NCBI GenBank assembly: GCA_026994195.1 | Contig: JALWRH010000029.1 | Location: forward strand, 1-64,000 | Origin: Sedimenticola sp. | GTDB lineage: Bacteria; Pseudomonadota; Gammaproteobacteria; Chromatiales; Chromatiaceae | Length of the DNA stretch: 64,000 bases | Direction of reading: 5' to 3' | In this document: positions 29,640 through 38,481 of the stretch, in pieces | Position numbering within the stretch: the stretch's first letter is position 1 | Layout: every line of letters starts with the position of its first letter | Position numbers and translations under genes: made by a program | The notes under the pieces: model-generated | Database searches by the model: none | Told to the model about the DNA's origin: nothing | Seen by the model: the letters and a program-made list of their open reading frames with translations, nothing else

Positions 29640-29810
29640 ATTAGTATCAAGCGTGCAGGCGTGGCAAAGCGGCCATTCTACACGCTGATTCTTAAGCGCG
29701 CTTTGGACAGTGATATGTTTGGTTGCCGGGTGAATACCAGCAGAGCCGTTGTGCTGCTATGGAGGGCCGGACTGAAGCTTCGACAGGCGCATCCCTGCGC
29801 CCCGCTGCAA

Positions 29811-31376
29811 TCAAAGCATCATGCCTCGGATGGTGTAGAACAGCATGGCGGCCATTAGGCCCGATGCAGGAACTGTGATGACCCAGGCAGCCGCGATCTT
29901 CATCAGGGCAGAGCGCTTGACCAGCTCCTTGTGATAGATTTTCTTCAAGCCCTTACGTTCCTTCTTGGTCAGTTCGGCTTCAGTCTTGTGCTTCTTCAAT
30001 TCTGCCAGCATGAGTCCCTTTTCATATACAGAGGCCCGGCGGAAATCGTTGAGGAAAGCTTCGATGACCTCGTGATCTTTCCCGGCATGATGTTCCTTGA
30101 TTTCTTCGATCATGCGTGCATAGGAGGCTTTGATGAATTCCCGGAGAAAGCCCACTCCGAATACAGCGCCAACGGCAATATGCGTGGAGCTGACGGGCAG
30201 ACCCAGCTGGGTTGCAAGGATGACCGTAATGGAGGCTGCCATGGCGATGGAGAAAGCGCGCATCTGGTCGAGTTCGGTGATCTCTGAGCCTACCGTGCGT
30301 ATCAACTTGGGGCCATACAGTGCCAGTCCGATGGCGATGCCGATAGCGCCGACCGTCATGACCCACAGGGGAATAGAGGCTTTTGTGGCAATCCCTCCAT
30401 GGACGATGGCATCATTGATAGCGGCCAGGGGGCCGACAGCATTGGCCACATCATTGGCGCCATGAGCAAAACTCAGCAGGGCCGCGGCAAAGATCAGAGG
30501 CAGGGTGAACAGTTTGTTGACACTGCTTTTTTCGTTGGCCAGCCGATTGGCCTTACGGGCAATCATGGGTTTTACAATGATAAAGACGGCAATAGCTATG
30601 ATCAGGCCTATGCCCAGGGCGGTCAGGAAGTCAGTTTTCCAGATTTTTTTCAGGCCCTTGATCACCAGGTAGGTGCTGAAGGCCCAGGCCATAACGCCGA
30701 TAAGAATGGGTACCATGCGTTTGGACGCCGCAATCATGTCGCTGCGGTAGGTAATGGTGCGTTTGATGAGATAGAGGAAAGCTGCTGCAATAATCCCGCC
30801 CAAGACCGGTGAAATCACCCAGCTGGCGGCAATGGTGCCCATCTTGGCCCAGTTGGCAATGCCGATGCCGCCGGCAGCGATCCCCGCACCCAATACGCCA
30901 CCCACGATGGAGTGGGTGGTGGAAACAGGAGCACCCAGGGCGGTGGCGATATTCAGCCAGATGGCGCCAGCCAGCAGAGCCGCCATCATGATCCAGATAA
31001 ATGTGTCGGTATCATTGATCAATGCCGGGTCGATGATGCCCTTCTTGATGGTGCTCACCACGTCACCACCGGCAATGAGGGCGCCGGCGGCTTCGAAGAT
31101 GGCGGCAATCAGAATGGCGCCGGTCATGGTGACGGCCCGGGACCCTACTGCCGGTCCCACATTGTTGGCCACATCGTTGGCGCCTATGTTCAAGGCCATG
31201 TAACCGCCAATCATGGCAGCCGCGATCAGCATCAGCCCGTTGTGGATCTCGGTGAACTCAAAACCTGTGTACATCATGATCAGAATGATGAACATCAGGC
31301 CTATGCCCAGGCGGAACAGTTCCGGTCGCCCGGACTGGGCTGCCGACTCGATCTGGTTGATGTTTTTTAGCTCCAT
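29811..31376 (-). CDS. pit: Low-affinity inorganic phosphate transporter (PiT family)
   Basis: A 521-residue secondary transporter. Both copies of the PiT signature are present: NIGANDVANNVGPAVGSRAV in the first half and AHGANDVANAVGPLAA in the second. About ten membrane segments flank a cytoplasmic region of roughly 75 residues rich in Lys and Glu near the C-terminus (EHHAGKDHEVIEAFLNDF). It ends in a final helix, VITVPASGLMAAMLFY. It imports metal-phosphate with protons. No PhoU-like DUF47 accessory gene is next to it. AGGGGAT lies 6 bases before the ATG. Its leader, upstream on the minus strand, contains a perfect hairpin at 31473-31492. Confidence 0.92.
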   Translation of the reverse strand: MELKNINQIESAAQSGRPELFRLGIGLMFIILIMMYTGFEFTEIHNGLMLIAAAMIGGYMALNIGANDVANNVGPAVGSRAVTMTGAILIAAIFEAAGALIAGGDVVSTIKKGIIDPALINDTDTFIWIMMAALLAGAIWLNIATALGAPVSTTHSIVGGVLGAGIAAGGIGIANWAKMGTIAASWVISPVLGGIIAAAFLYLIKRTITYRSDMIAASKRMVPILIGVMAWAFSTYLVIKGLKKIWKTDFLTALGIGLIIAIAVFIIVKPMIARKANRLANEKSSVNKLFTLPLIFAAALLSFAHGANDVANAVGPLAAINDAIVHGGIATKASIPLWVMTVGAIGIAIGLALYGPKLIRTVGSEITELDQMRAFSIAMAASITVILATQLGLPVSSTHIAVGAVFGVGFLREFIKASYARMIEEIKEHHAGKDHEVIEAFLNDFRRASVYEKGLMLAELKKHKTEAELTKKERKGLKKIYHKELVKRSALMKIAAAWVITVPASGLMAAMLFYTIRGMML

Positions 31377-31685
31377 GATGATATCCCCTAAATTCCGGTA
31401 TGACGGCTATGTGGCCAGATGCCCGGGGTTCGAGCAGGCAGCCGTGGTATGCCGGATGCTACTGATAAAATCCCGCATCCCCCCGGATGCGGAAAGCCTG
31501 CTTCAGGTGAGAAATTCTACCCTAGATGCCCAGGCCGGGCCGAAGTAGTTTGCTCCTGTATGGATATTGAATTGTCATAGGGCATGCAACAAAATAATTT
31601 ATGAATATGCAGGCCGTTTCACAATGCTTTTATGCAGCCCCATATTTGCGTATAGTCGCAGGTTTCCGGCAATGGGCAGGAAGAC
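31377..31685. other. Divergent intergenic region pit / aroE
   Basis: This 309-bp gap holds a perfect 8-bp hairpin, CCGCATCC at 31473-31480 with GGATGCGG at 31485-31492. On the minus strand it is followed by GATTTTATC, so it might act as a leader attenuator of the Pit gene. On the plus side TATAGT at 31651-31656 is a possible -10 for aroE, 30 bp before its ATG; the matching -35 region is poor. Confidence 0.35.
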
Positions 31686-32501
31686 ATGACTGACAGATAC
31701 GCCGTTATCGGCAATCCTATCGAACACAGCAAATCTCCCTATATTCACCGCCGTTTTGCAGACCTGACGCATCAGGATCTGGAGTATGACAAGATCCTCG
31801 GGGATCTGGAGTATTTTGCAGACGATGTGCGTGATTTTTTTGCCGCCGGCGGCCGGGGTATGAATGTCACCGTGCCCTTCAAGGAACAGGCTTGGCGCCT
31901 GGCGGATGTGTTGGGAGCCGAGGCGCATACTGCTGGCGCCGTCAATACCCTGACTGTTCTGGATGATGACCGTATTCGTGGTGACAATACGGATGGCCTG
32001 GGTCTGGTGAGGGATCTGCAGCAGAATCAGGGGCTGGATATTGGTGGCAAGCGGGTGCTGTTGCTTGGGGCTGGTGGCGCATCCAAAGGCGTGGCCAGGC
32101 CCCTGTTGGAGCAGAATCCCAGTGTACTGGTGATTGCCAACAGGACTGCCGGGCGTGCCCGGCAACTGGCGGATCAACTGCTGAGTTTTGGCCCGGTGAC
32201 CGGTTGTGGACTTGATGATCTGCATGACGAGCAGTTCGACTTGGTTGTCAACGGTACGGCTGCGGGGCTGTCGGGTGAAGTTCCGCACATTCCGGGAACC
32301 TGTTTCGCCAGGGGTGCCTGGGCTTACGATATGATGTATGCTGCGGAACCGACGGCTTTTGTGAAGTGGGCACAGGTACATGGTGCGGCTCATGCCGTGG
32401 ACGGCTTGGGAATGCTGGTTGAGCAGGCTGCCGAATCTTTTTTTCTGTGGCGGGGGGTTCGCCCGGACACGGATATTGTTATTAAGGAACTGAGGAGTTG
32501 A
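31686..32501 (+). CDS. aroE: Shikimate dehydrogenase AroE
   Basis: A 271-residue enzyme that reduces 3-dehydroshikimate with NADPH in aromatic amino acid synthesis. The substrate-binding N-terminal motif is AVIGNPIEHSKSPYIH. The catalytic lysine lies in GMNVTVPFKEQAW and the catalytic aspartate in GDNTDGLGLVRDL. The nucleotide-binding domain has LLLGAGGASKGVARPLL and the adenosine-phosphate motif VIANRTAGRARQL. The length is standard. It is followed after 7 bp by the unknown lipoprotein gene, so the two are likely co-transcribed up to the terminator at 34261. Confidence 0.95.
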   Translation: MTDRYAVIGNPIEHSKSPYIHRRFADLTHQDLEYDKILGDLEYFADDVRDFFAAGGRGMNVTVPFKEQAWRLADVLGAEAHTAGAVNTLTVLDDDRIRGDNTDGLGLVRDLQQNQGLDIGGKRVLLLGAGGASKGVARPLLEQNPSVLVIANRTAGRARQLADQLLSFGPVTGCGLDDLHDEQFDLVVNGTAAGLSGEVPHIPGTCFARGAWAYDMMYAAEPTAFVKWAQVHGAAHAVDGLGMLVEQAAESFFLWRGVRPDTDIVIKELRS

Positions 32502-32508
32502 ATACAGC

Positions 32509-34236
32509 ATGAAATTGAACAAAGGAAAACTGAATCGCAGCTTGTTGGCCGGTTTGTTGGTCGTGGGTCTGGCGGCATGCAGCGATAGTGATAACAAGCA
32601 GGAGCAGAAAGCAGCAGTGGAGGCCGTGCAGAAGTTTTCTTTGCTGGAGCTGGTTCCGTCCGACGCCCCCTATGTCATGGTGGGCAGCCGGCGCATGCCT
32701 GAAGGCCTCAGTGAAAAAATGATCAAAGCTGCTGCTGCGGATATCGACAACGGCAATGTGCGCAAAATGCTTGCAGCCAGCCTTGAGGAGGATGGCGCCG
32801 ATGAAGAAGTACAAAAACTGCTGGATGCCGTACTTTCAGAATTCGAAGGCAAGATGAACGCTGAGGGATTCAAGTCCATGGGGATCCCCATCAATGGCCG
32901 CAGTCTGGTCTACGGCCTGGGTGTGCTTCCTGTGGTATGGGAAGAGATCGAAGATCCGGCGAAGGTGGAAGCCATGCTTTCCCGCATCGAGGAAAAGAGC
33001 GGCAGCAAGGCGGAAAAGCTCACCAGTGGCGACGTGAGTTATCGCCGCTTTGCCATGAAAGACCTGGTCGTGGTGCTGGGCATGAACAAAGAATGGCTGA
33101 TTTTTGCCATGTTGCCGGCCAAGTCTGAAAAAGAGTTTCTGCCCCTGGCTTTTGGTCAGACCCATCCGGAGAAGTCCTTGCAGGACACGGGCAGCTTCCG
33201 CAAATTTGTCGAGAAGCGCCATTTCCTGGGATACGGGGATGGCTATATCGATCTGGTGCGTCTTGCTGAAATGTCCCTGGGGGAGTCTGAAGGCATCAAT
33301 GCCCAGGTTCTGCAGGCAATTGGTACCAGCCCCAAGGATATTTCCCCGGCTTGCCGTACTTTCGTCAAGACTACGGTGCAGTCCGTTCCTCTTATCAGTT
33401 TTGGCTTCACCGAGGCTACCAACAACAAATACACCATCAAGGGCACAGTTGAAACTTCTCCCGCCGTTGCAGCCTGGCTGAAGAAAATGGCTGCGCCGGT
33501 GCCCGGCGTCGGTATGGATAGTAATTCCATGTTCAGCTTTGGTGTAGGCCTGGACCTGCCTCAGGTGCGTGATGGGCTGAAGGCGATGATGCGCAGCTTT
33601 ATTGAGAACGGTAAAGACTGCGAGGTGGTGGACAAGGATGCGCTGACCCAGACCATGCAGGGTATGGACATGATGCTCAATCCAATGTTTGCCGGCATCA
33701 AGGGTATCGATATTGCGGTCAATAATTTTGAGATCGATCCCCAGAGCATGACGCCGAAGACTGTGGATGCGCAGTTGCTGGTGGCTTCTGTCGATCCCAA
33801 AGGCATGTTTGGCATGCTGGGCATGCTGAATCCCCAGTTTGCGCAGATTGATGTGCCTGCGGACGGCAAACCGGTAAAGCTTCCCGTGGAGACCATGGCC
33901 CCCATGGCACCGCCCACCTATGCCGCTATTAAGGGGGAAGTGCTGGCCTTGAAACTGGGTGACAAAGCCCCTGACGGTATCGATAAGCTGCTAGACGCGC
34001 CGGTGGCGGAAATCCCTCCACTCTTGGCTATCAGTTACAATCCCGGCAAGGTATTCAACGCCGTAGCTCCTGGCCTGAAGAATATGATGCAATCCATGCA
34101 GGGTGATGATGCCGAAGAGCTCAAGTCAGCATACCAATCCCTGGAGACAGCAGCAGCTGTCTACAAGTACGGCGAATTCCGTATCATGGGTACTGATGCC
34201 GGAATGACTTTCGAAAGCACGGCTGAATTGAAGTGA
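32509..34236 (+). CDS. Large lipoprotein of unknown function
   Basis: A 575-residue protein with a lipoprotein signal; the lipobox GLAAC puts the acylated cysteine at residue 24, followed by SDSDNKQEQ. I do not recognise the family. The mature part starts LLELVPSDAPYVMVGSRRMP, the style of some periplasmic proteins with repeated alpha/beta modules. Two conserved-looking segments are WEEIEDPAKVEAMLSRIE and VTYGLGVLPV-like RSLVYGLGVLPVVW. Only Cys24 and two later Cys (near 284 and 373) are present, which could form one disulfide. No membrane helices follow the signal. Its gene lies 7 bp after aroE and ends 25 bp before a strong terminator. Anchoring in the outer or inner membrane is predicted; the job is unknown. 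Confidence 0.75.
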   Translation: MKLNKGKLNRSLLAGLLVVGLAACSDSDNKQEQKAAVEAVQKFSLLELVPSDAPYVMVGSRRMPEGLSEKMIKAAAADIDNGNVRKMLAASLEEDGADEEVQKLLDAVLSEFEGKMNAEGFKSMGIPINGRSLVYGLGVLPVVWEEIEDPAKVEAMLSRIEEKSGSKAEKLTSGDVSYRRFAMKDLVVVLGMNKEWLIFAMLPAKSEKEFLPLAFGQTHPEKSLQDTGSFRKFVEKRHFLGYGDGYIDLVRLAEMSLGESEGINAQVLQAIGTSPKDISPACRTFVKTTVQSVPLISFGFTEATNNKYTIKGTVETSPAVAAWLKKMAAPVPGVGMDSNSMFSFGVGLDLPQVRDGLKAMMRSFIENGKDCEVVDKDALTQTMQGMDMMLNPMFAGIKGIDIAVNNFEIDPQSMTPKTVDAQLLVASVDPKGMFGMLGMLNPQFAQIDVPADGKPVKLPVETMAPMAPPTYAAIKGEVLALKLGDKAPDGIDKLLDAPVAEIPPLLAISYNPGKVFNAVAPGLKNMMQSMQGDDAEELKSAYQSLETAAAVYKYGEFRIMGTDAGMTFESTAELK

Positions 34237-34260
34237 TTTGACTCACTTCATGTCTGAATA

Positions 34261-34290
34261 AGCGCGCCAACTCATCGGCGCGCTTTTTTT
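34261..34290 (+). terminator. Intrinsic terminator of the aroE-lipoprotein unit
   Basis: AGCGCGCC at 34261-34268 pairs perfectly with GGCGCGCT at 34277-34284 around an 8-base loop, followed by seven T at 34284-34290. The first repeat unit of the 34 kb array begins at the very next base, 34291. Confidence 0.92.
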
Positions 34291-34732
34291 ATGTCCATGG
34301 ATGGACGGTATGCCGCGGGCGCAGGGATGCGCAAGAGCGGCGCATGTCCATGGATGGACGGGCCGGGAATTGCTTCCTGCATTCCCGGCACTTCCACCAT
34401 CCCTGGTGGTCGTATGCCGCGGGCGCAGGGCACTGGCACTGTTCCCTACAGTTCCAGCATTTCCTCCATCCCTGGAGGTCATGCGCAAGAGCGGCGCATG
34501 TCCATGGATGGACGGGCCGAAAAATGCTCCTCGGCTCAGGCTCCTGCTTCGCTCTACCTCCTCCCTCCATGGAGTCGTGCATTTCCGGCACTTCCACCAT
34601 CCCTGGCGGTCGGCAGATAACCGCTCCCTGCGTGATCTGCACTCCCGCCATCCCTGGCGGTCGGCAGATAACCGCTCCCTGCGTGATCTGCACTCCCGCC
34701 ATCCCTGGCGGTCGTATGCTGCGGGCGCAGAG
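34291..34732 (+). repeat. Composite short-repeat array behind a terminator
   Basis: It opens with a 53-bp unit starting ATGTCCATGGATGGACGG (34291), repeated from 34344 and partly near 34498. A different 51-bp unit follows, its CCCTGGCGGTCGGCAG core recurring at 34601, 34652 and in part at 34703. Between them lie blocks such as GCATTTCCGGCACTTCCACC and CCATCCCTGGTGGTCG. The 53-bp unit is nearly identical to the one at 57536-57660 in opposite orientation. A frame running through this array into prlC is an artefact. No spacer-repeat pattern of a CRISPR is present. Confidence 0.88.
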
Positions 34733-34739
34733 CCGATTT

Positions 34740-34760
34740 GTAGGTCGGGCTTCAGCCCGA
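34740..34760 (+). repeat. Single REP-like palindromic arm
   Basis: GTAGGTCGGGCTTCAGCC begins at 34740 and the palindrome runs to 34760. It is the same arm as at 57430 and close to 21368, but I see no inverted partner within 70 bp, so this copy is single or decayed. It closes the 34 kb array at the end away from the terminator. Confidence 0.75.
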
Positions 34761-34901
34761 TCCCCACGGCAATACGTTAGGCCGATGTCTGGTCTGCGGT
34801 TGTTCAGCATCTGGAATTGCCGGGTAATTTTCTGCGCTAATGCCGGGAAGGATGGGGTATATTCGGATCTATTCATTCACCGTATGTACTGCAGACAAGA
34901 C

Positions 34902-36938
34902 ATGTCCAACCCGTTACTTGAATTCGACTCCCTGCCACGTTTTTCGCAGATCCGTCCTTCCCATGTGGAACCTGCGGTCGATTTTCTCCTCAAGAAGAAT
35001 CGAAAGCAGGTGAAGACCCTGCTCAGTACCCTGGAACACCCGGACTGGTACAACTTCGTCGAACCTCTTGAAGAAATGGAAGACCGTCTGTCACGGGCAT
35101 GGGCGCCGGTTTCTCATCTCAATGCCGTGCTCAATTCCCCGGAACTGCGGGATGCCCACAACGCCTGCCTGCCCAAACTTTCCGACTACGCCACGGAAAT
35201 GGGTCAGAACCAGGCGCTGTTCGAGGCCTACCAGGCAGTAGAGAAGCAGGCGCTGGATCTGGACCAGGCGCAACGCAAACTGCTGCAGAACACCTTGAGG
35301 GATTTCCGTCTCTCCGGCGTGGACCTGCCTGCCGGCAAGAAGCAGCGGTTTGGAGAGATTGCCAGCCGCCTGTCGGAGATCAGCGCAGGTTTCGAGGAAA
35401 ACCTTCTTGATGCCACCAATGCCTGGAGCAAACTGATCAGCGATGAGAGCCAGCTGGCGGGCCTGCCGGATACGGCTTTGGATCTTGCCCGGCAGACAGC
35501 CCGGAACCGGGACCAGGACGGCTGGCTGCTGACCCTGGAGTACCCTTCCTACATGCCTGTTGTCACCTATGCCGATAACCGCGAGCTGCGCCGGGAAGTT
35601 TATGAAGCCTATGCCACCCGGGCCTCGGATCAGGGACCCCATGCAGGCCGTTTCGACAACAGCGCCATTATGGACGAGATGCTGGCCCTGCGTCATGAAA
35701 TGGCCGGTCTGCTGGGTTACGCCAACTATGCTGAGCTGTCCCTGGCTACCAAGATGGCGCGTTCTACCGATGAAGTCATGGGTTTCCTGCATGATCTGGC
35801 GAAGCGCGCCAGAAAGCAGGGCGAGGAAGAGCTGGCTGAGCTGCGCGCCTACGCGAAGGAACATCATGGCGTGGAAGACCTGGAGGCCTGGGACATGGCC
35901 TATTACAGTGAGAAATTGCGTCAGCAGCGCTACAGCATCAGTCCCGAAGAACTGAAACCCTGGTTTCCCCAGACCCGCGTCATTCCCGGAATGTTCGAAG
36001 TCATTGGCCGGGTGTTTGGTGTGACCATACAGGAAAGCAGCCGGAAGGTGGATACCTGGCATCCGGATGTACGCTTCTACGAAATCCATGATACAGAAGG
36101 CGGTTTGCTGGGAGAATTTTATTTCGATCTGTATGCCCGTCCCAACAAGCGTGGTGGCGCCTGGATGGCAGATGCCATATCACGCATGAAGACCCGCAGC
36201 CGGGAGCAGATCCCGGTAGCCTTCATGACCTGCAATTTCACCCCGCCCGTGGGGGGCAAGCCGGCGCTGCTCACCCATGATGAAGTGCAGACCCTGTTCC
36301 ATGAGTTTGGTCATGGCCTGCACCACATGCTCACCCAGGTGGATTATCCTTCCATATCCGGTATATCCGGCGTGGCTTGGGATGCGGTGGAACTGCCTTC
36401 CCAGTTCATGGAGAACTGGTGCTGGGACAAGCAGGCCCTTTCTCTGATTTCGGGCCATCACGAAACGGGAGAACCTCTGCCGGATGAACTCTATGAACGC
36501 ATGCTGGCAGCGCGAAATTTTCAGTCAGCCATGCAGCTGCTGCGGCAGCTGGAATTTGCCCTGTTCGATTTCCGTATCCATAGGGATTATCAGCCGGAAA
36601 GGGGAGGGCGCATCTATGAGATCCTGCAGGAAGTGCGCGCAGAGGTTTCCGTGGTTACTCCGCCTGAGTGGAATCGTTTTGCCCACGGTTTCTCACATAT
36701 TTTTGGCGGCGGCTACGCGGCAGGATACTATAGCTACAAGTGGGCAGAAGTGCTCTCGGCGGATGCTTTCTCTTTGTTTGAGGAAGAGGGCGTTTTCAAT
36801 GAAGAAATCGGCAAGGCTTTCCGACGCCATATCCTGGAAAAAGGGGGCAGTGCAGATGCCATGGAGCTTTTTGTGGCTTTTCGTGGGCGTGAACCTAGCA
36901 TTCAGGCGCTGTTGCGTCACTCGGGAATAGAACAATGA
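34902..36938 (+). CDS. prlC: Oligopeptidase A (M3 family zinc peptidase)
   Basis: A 678-residue cytoplasmic peptidase, close to the usual 680. The zinc site is LFHEFGHGLHHMLTQ with His467 and His471, and the third ligand Glu comes some 25 residues later in WDAVELPSQFMENW. A conserved C-terminal block is FSHIFGGGYAAGYYSYKWAEV. It degrades short peptides, including cleaved signal peptides. The frame is open from 34344, but those 186 codons run through the repeat array; ATG 34902 gives the family N-terminus MSNPLLEFDSLPRFSQIRP. The stop overlaps the UPF0149 gene by 4 bases. Confidence 0.95.
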   Translation: MSNPLLEFDSLPRFSQIRPSHVEPAVDFLLKKNRKQVKTLLSTLEHPDWYNFVEPLEEMEDRLSRAWAPVSHLNAVLNSPELRDAHNACLPKLSDYATEMGQNQALFEAYQAVEKQALDLDQAQRKLLQNTLRDFRLSGVDLPAGKKQRFGEIASRLSEISAGFEENLLDATNAWSKLISDESQLAGLPDTALDLARQTARNRDQDGWLLTLEYPSYMPVVTYADNRELRREVYEAYATRASDQGPHAGRFDNSAIMDEMLALRHEMAGLLGYANYAELSLATKMARSTDEVMGFLHDLAKRARKQGEEELAELRAYAKEHHGVEDLEAWDMAYYSEKLRQQRYSISPEELKPWFPQTRVIPGMFEVIGRVFGVTIQESSRKVDTWHPDVRFYEIHDTEGGLLGEFYFDLYARPNKRGGAWMADAISRMKTRSREQIPVAFMTCNFTPPVGGKPALLTHDEVQTLFHEFGHGLHHMLTQVDYPSISGISGVAWDAVELPSQFMENWCWDKQALSLISGHHETGEPLPDELYERMLAARNFQSAMQLLRQLEFALFDFRIHRDYQPERGGRIYEILQEVRAEVSVVTPPEWNRFAHGFSHIFGGGYAAGYYSYKWAEVLSADAFSLFEEEGVFNEEIGKAFRRHILEKGGSADAMELFVAFRGREPSIQALLRHSGIEQ

Positions 36939-37513
36939 ATCAGATGATGAATGAAGAACAACTGGATCAGCTGGAGAATTTTCTCCTGGCGCACATGGAA
37001 GAGGGCTGTATGCCTCTGGATGTAGCCCATGGGTTTCTCAGCGCCATCCTTTCTGGTCCCCACATGATTATGCCCGGCCAGTGGTTGCCCAGGGTGCTGG
37101 GCGAAGCGGATTTCGCCTCGGACGATGAAGCCCAGAATATCATGGCGTTGATCATGTCCTTGTACAATACGACCCTTGCGGAACTGGAAAATCAGGAATA
37201 CGCCCCCATGATACTCAGCATGGAAGAAGGTCATGAAGACAATCCTTTGCCATTGCCTTATGGTTGGTGTGAGGGCTATATCATGGGCTGGAATATGCAG
37301 GGGGAATCTTCCCTGGAGGATATGGCCGGTGATGAGGCAGTAGCTTTGCATCTGGGTCCGGTGGCGGCTTTCCTCATGTATGAGGAGGATCAGTTACTCA
37401 ACCCCCCGGATGAAGCGGAGCACCGGGAGACCGTGGATCAGTTGGCCAATAGTGCCATGGCTATCTATGAATGGTGGAAGCCCAGAAGGGATGTTCCTGT
37501 GGGCAACGCCTGA
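36935..37513 (+). CDS. UPF0149 (YecA/YgfB-like) family protein
   Basis: A 192-residue acidic, mainly helical protein. The family pattern is clear: an N-terminal DQLENFLLAHMEEGCMPLD, then AHGFLSAILSGP and WCEGYIMGWN. The C-terminal zinc-binding SEC-C tail found in some YecA proteins is absent. No biochemical function is established for most members. The ATG overlaps the prlC stop (ATGA), so translation is coupled to oligopeptidase A. In length and position it is an ordinary family member. Confidence 0.8.
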   Translation: MNQMMNEEQLDQLENFLLAHMEEGCMPLDVAHGFLSAILSGPHMIMPGQWLPRVLGEADFASDDEAQNIMALIMSLYNTTLAELENQEYAPMILSMEEGHEDNPLPLPYGWCEGYIMGWNMQGESSLEDMAGDEAVALHLGPVAAFLMYEEDQLLNPPDEAEHRETVDQLANSAMAIYEWWKPRRDVPVGNA

Positions 37514-37589
37514 AATCAGCCCGGTTTCATCCGCCGGGTGACAATGGCCATCAAGAGCCGTTTTGCAGAAAGAATGAGGAGGAGAAACT

Positions 37590-38057
37590 ATGTTGCAAGC
37601 GCAAGATCAGGCGCCGGATTTTGAGTTGCCTACTGCAGACATGAGTATGGTGCGGCTTTCGGACTATGCCGGGAAAAAGAACCTGGTGCTGTATTTCTAT
37701 CCCAAGGATGATACGCCAGGTTGCACGATCGAAGCCATGGACTTCAGCGAACTTGCAGACGAGTTTGCCGCCTTAGATACGTTCATCCTGGGCATCAGCC
37801 GTGATACCTGTATCAGCCATGCGGCATTTCGGGACAAGTATGGCCTTACCATCGAACTGGTGGCCGATGTGGATGGAGAGGCCTGCAAAGCTTATGACGT
37901 GATGCAGAAAAAGGTCGTCAATGGCCAGGAACGTATGGGCATACAGCGCTCCACTTTCATCGTGGACAAGTCGGGCAAGGTGCAACATGCCTTATACGGG
38001 GTCAGCCCCAAGGGGCATGCGCTGGAAGTGCTGGAGCTTGTGCGCCAGCTATATTGA
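37590..38057 (+). CDS. bcp: Thioredoxin-dependent peroxiredoxin (BCP family)
   Basis: A 155-residue cytoplasmic peroxidase. The peroxidatic site reads YPKDDTPGCTIEAMDF with Cys45; the supporting Arg is probably in GIQRSTFIVDKSG. E. coli BCP has its resolving cysteine five residues after the peroxidatic one, but here that position is Met50. Two other cysteines, Cys74 (RDTCISHAAF) and Cys99 (GEACKAYDV), could serve instead, or the enzyme may act by a 1-Cys mechanism. AGGAGGAGA lies 6 bases before the ATG. A large inverted repeat with a T-rich tail begins about 60 bp after the stop and may terminate the transcript. Confidence 0.9.
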   Translation: MLQAQDQAPDFELPTADMSMVRLSDYAGKKNLVLYFYPKDDTPGCTIEAMDFSELADEFAALDTFILGISRDTCISHAAFRDKYGLTIELVADVDGEACKAYDVMQKKVVNGQERMGIQRSTFIVDKSGKVQHALYGVSPKGHALEVLELVRQLY

Positions 38058-38062
38058 CCCAG

Positions 38063-38450
38063 CGACATATTTGGTCGCCGGGTTATTAACCCGGCAACCA
38101 AATATATCGTCCTCAGCCGCCCTGTCTGCGCGGGTGGCAAGGCATCAACGCGCCGCTGTAGCCCACCCTACAGCAAGTGTTGATAACGCAGTCCACCCGC
38201 GCAGACAGGGCGGCCTTCCTTTTTATTTTCAATCTGTTAGGTGCTTCAAACAGGGCGCCTCTCTGCGTGGCCTACATGGATGTAGGTCAGGGGCGTGAGC
38301 AGGAGCGGAAGCTTTGCGGCTTTTGACAAGGGCTTGCCACAAGGTGAGTCGCATAGCGAGAGAAGGCCCCCTGGGGGGGTGCCTGCAAGCCGCGCCTTGA
38401 TATGCGCCCTGTTTGAAGCACTGAGGGCGACATATTTGGTCGCCGGGTTA
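38063..38450. repeat. 388-bp multi-palindrome element flanked by 23-bp direct repeats
   Basis: Identical 23-bp direct repeats beginning CGACATATTTGGTCGCCGGG lie at 38063-38085 and 38428-38450. The first is also the left arm of a near-perfect palindrome reaching 38109. Inside are a perfect 22-bp inverted repeat (38116-38137 with 38193-38214), followed by T-rich CTTCCTTTTTATTTTC, and a perfect 18-bp one (GTGCTTCAAACAGGGCGC at 38241-38258 with its complement at 38404-38421). No open frame of note is present. Part of it recurs at 56064. Confidence 0.88.
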
Positions 38451-38481
38451 ATAACAATAGCTCCGATACCCGCAGCGGATT

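Noticed and set aside
31473-31492. Firm terminator call in the pit leader
   Set aside because: The stem is perfect, but the following minus-strand GATTTTATC is too short a T-run to call a terminator with confidence.
34291-34732. CRISPR-like array
   Set aside because: The repeats are direct tandem units of 51-53 bp with no unique spacers of constant length, and no cas gene is present.
34344-34901. Long N-terminal extension of the prlC frame
   Set aside because: The 186 codons run through the short-repeat array, give low-complexity Cys/His/Ser/Arg-rich sequence, and the family N-terminus begins exactly at ATG 34902.
35091-36089. 332-codon minus-strand frame opposite prlC
   Set aside because: Shadow frame inside oligopeptidase A with no domain or ribosome site.
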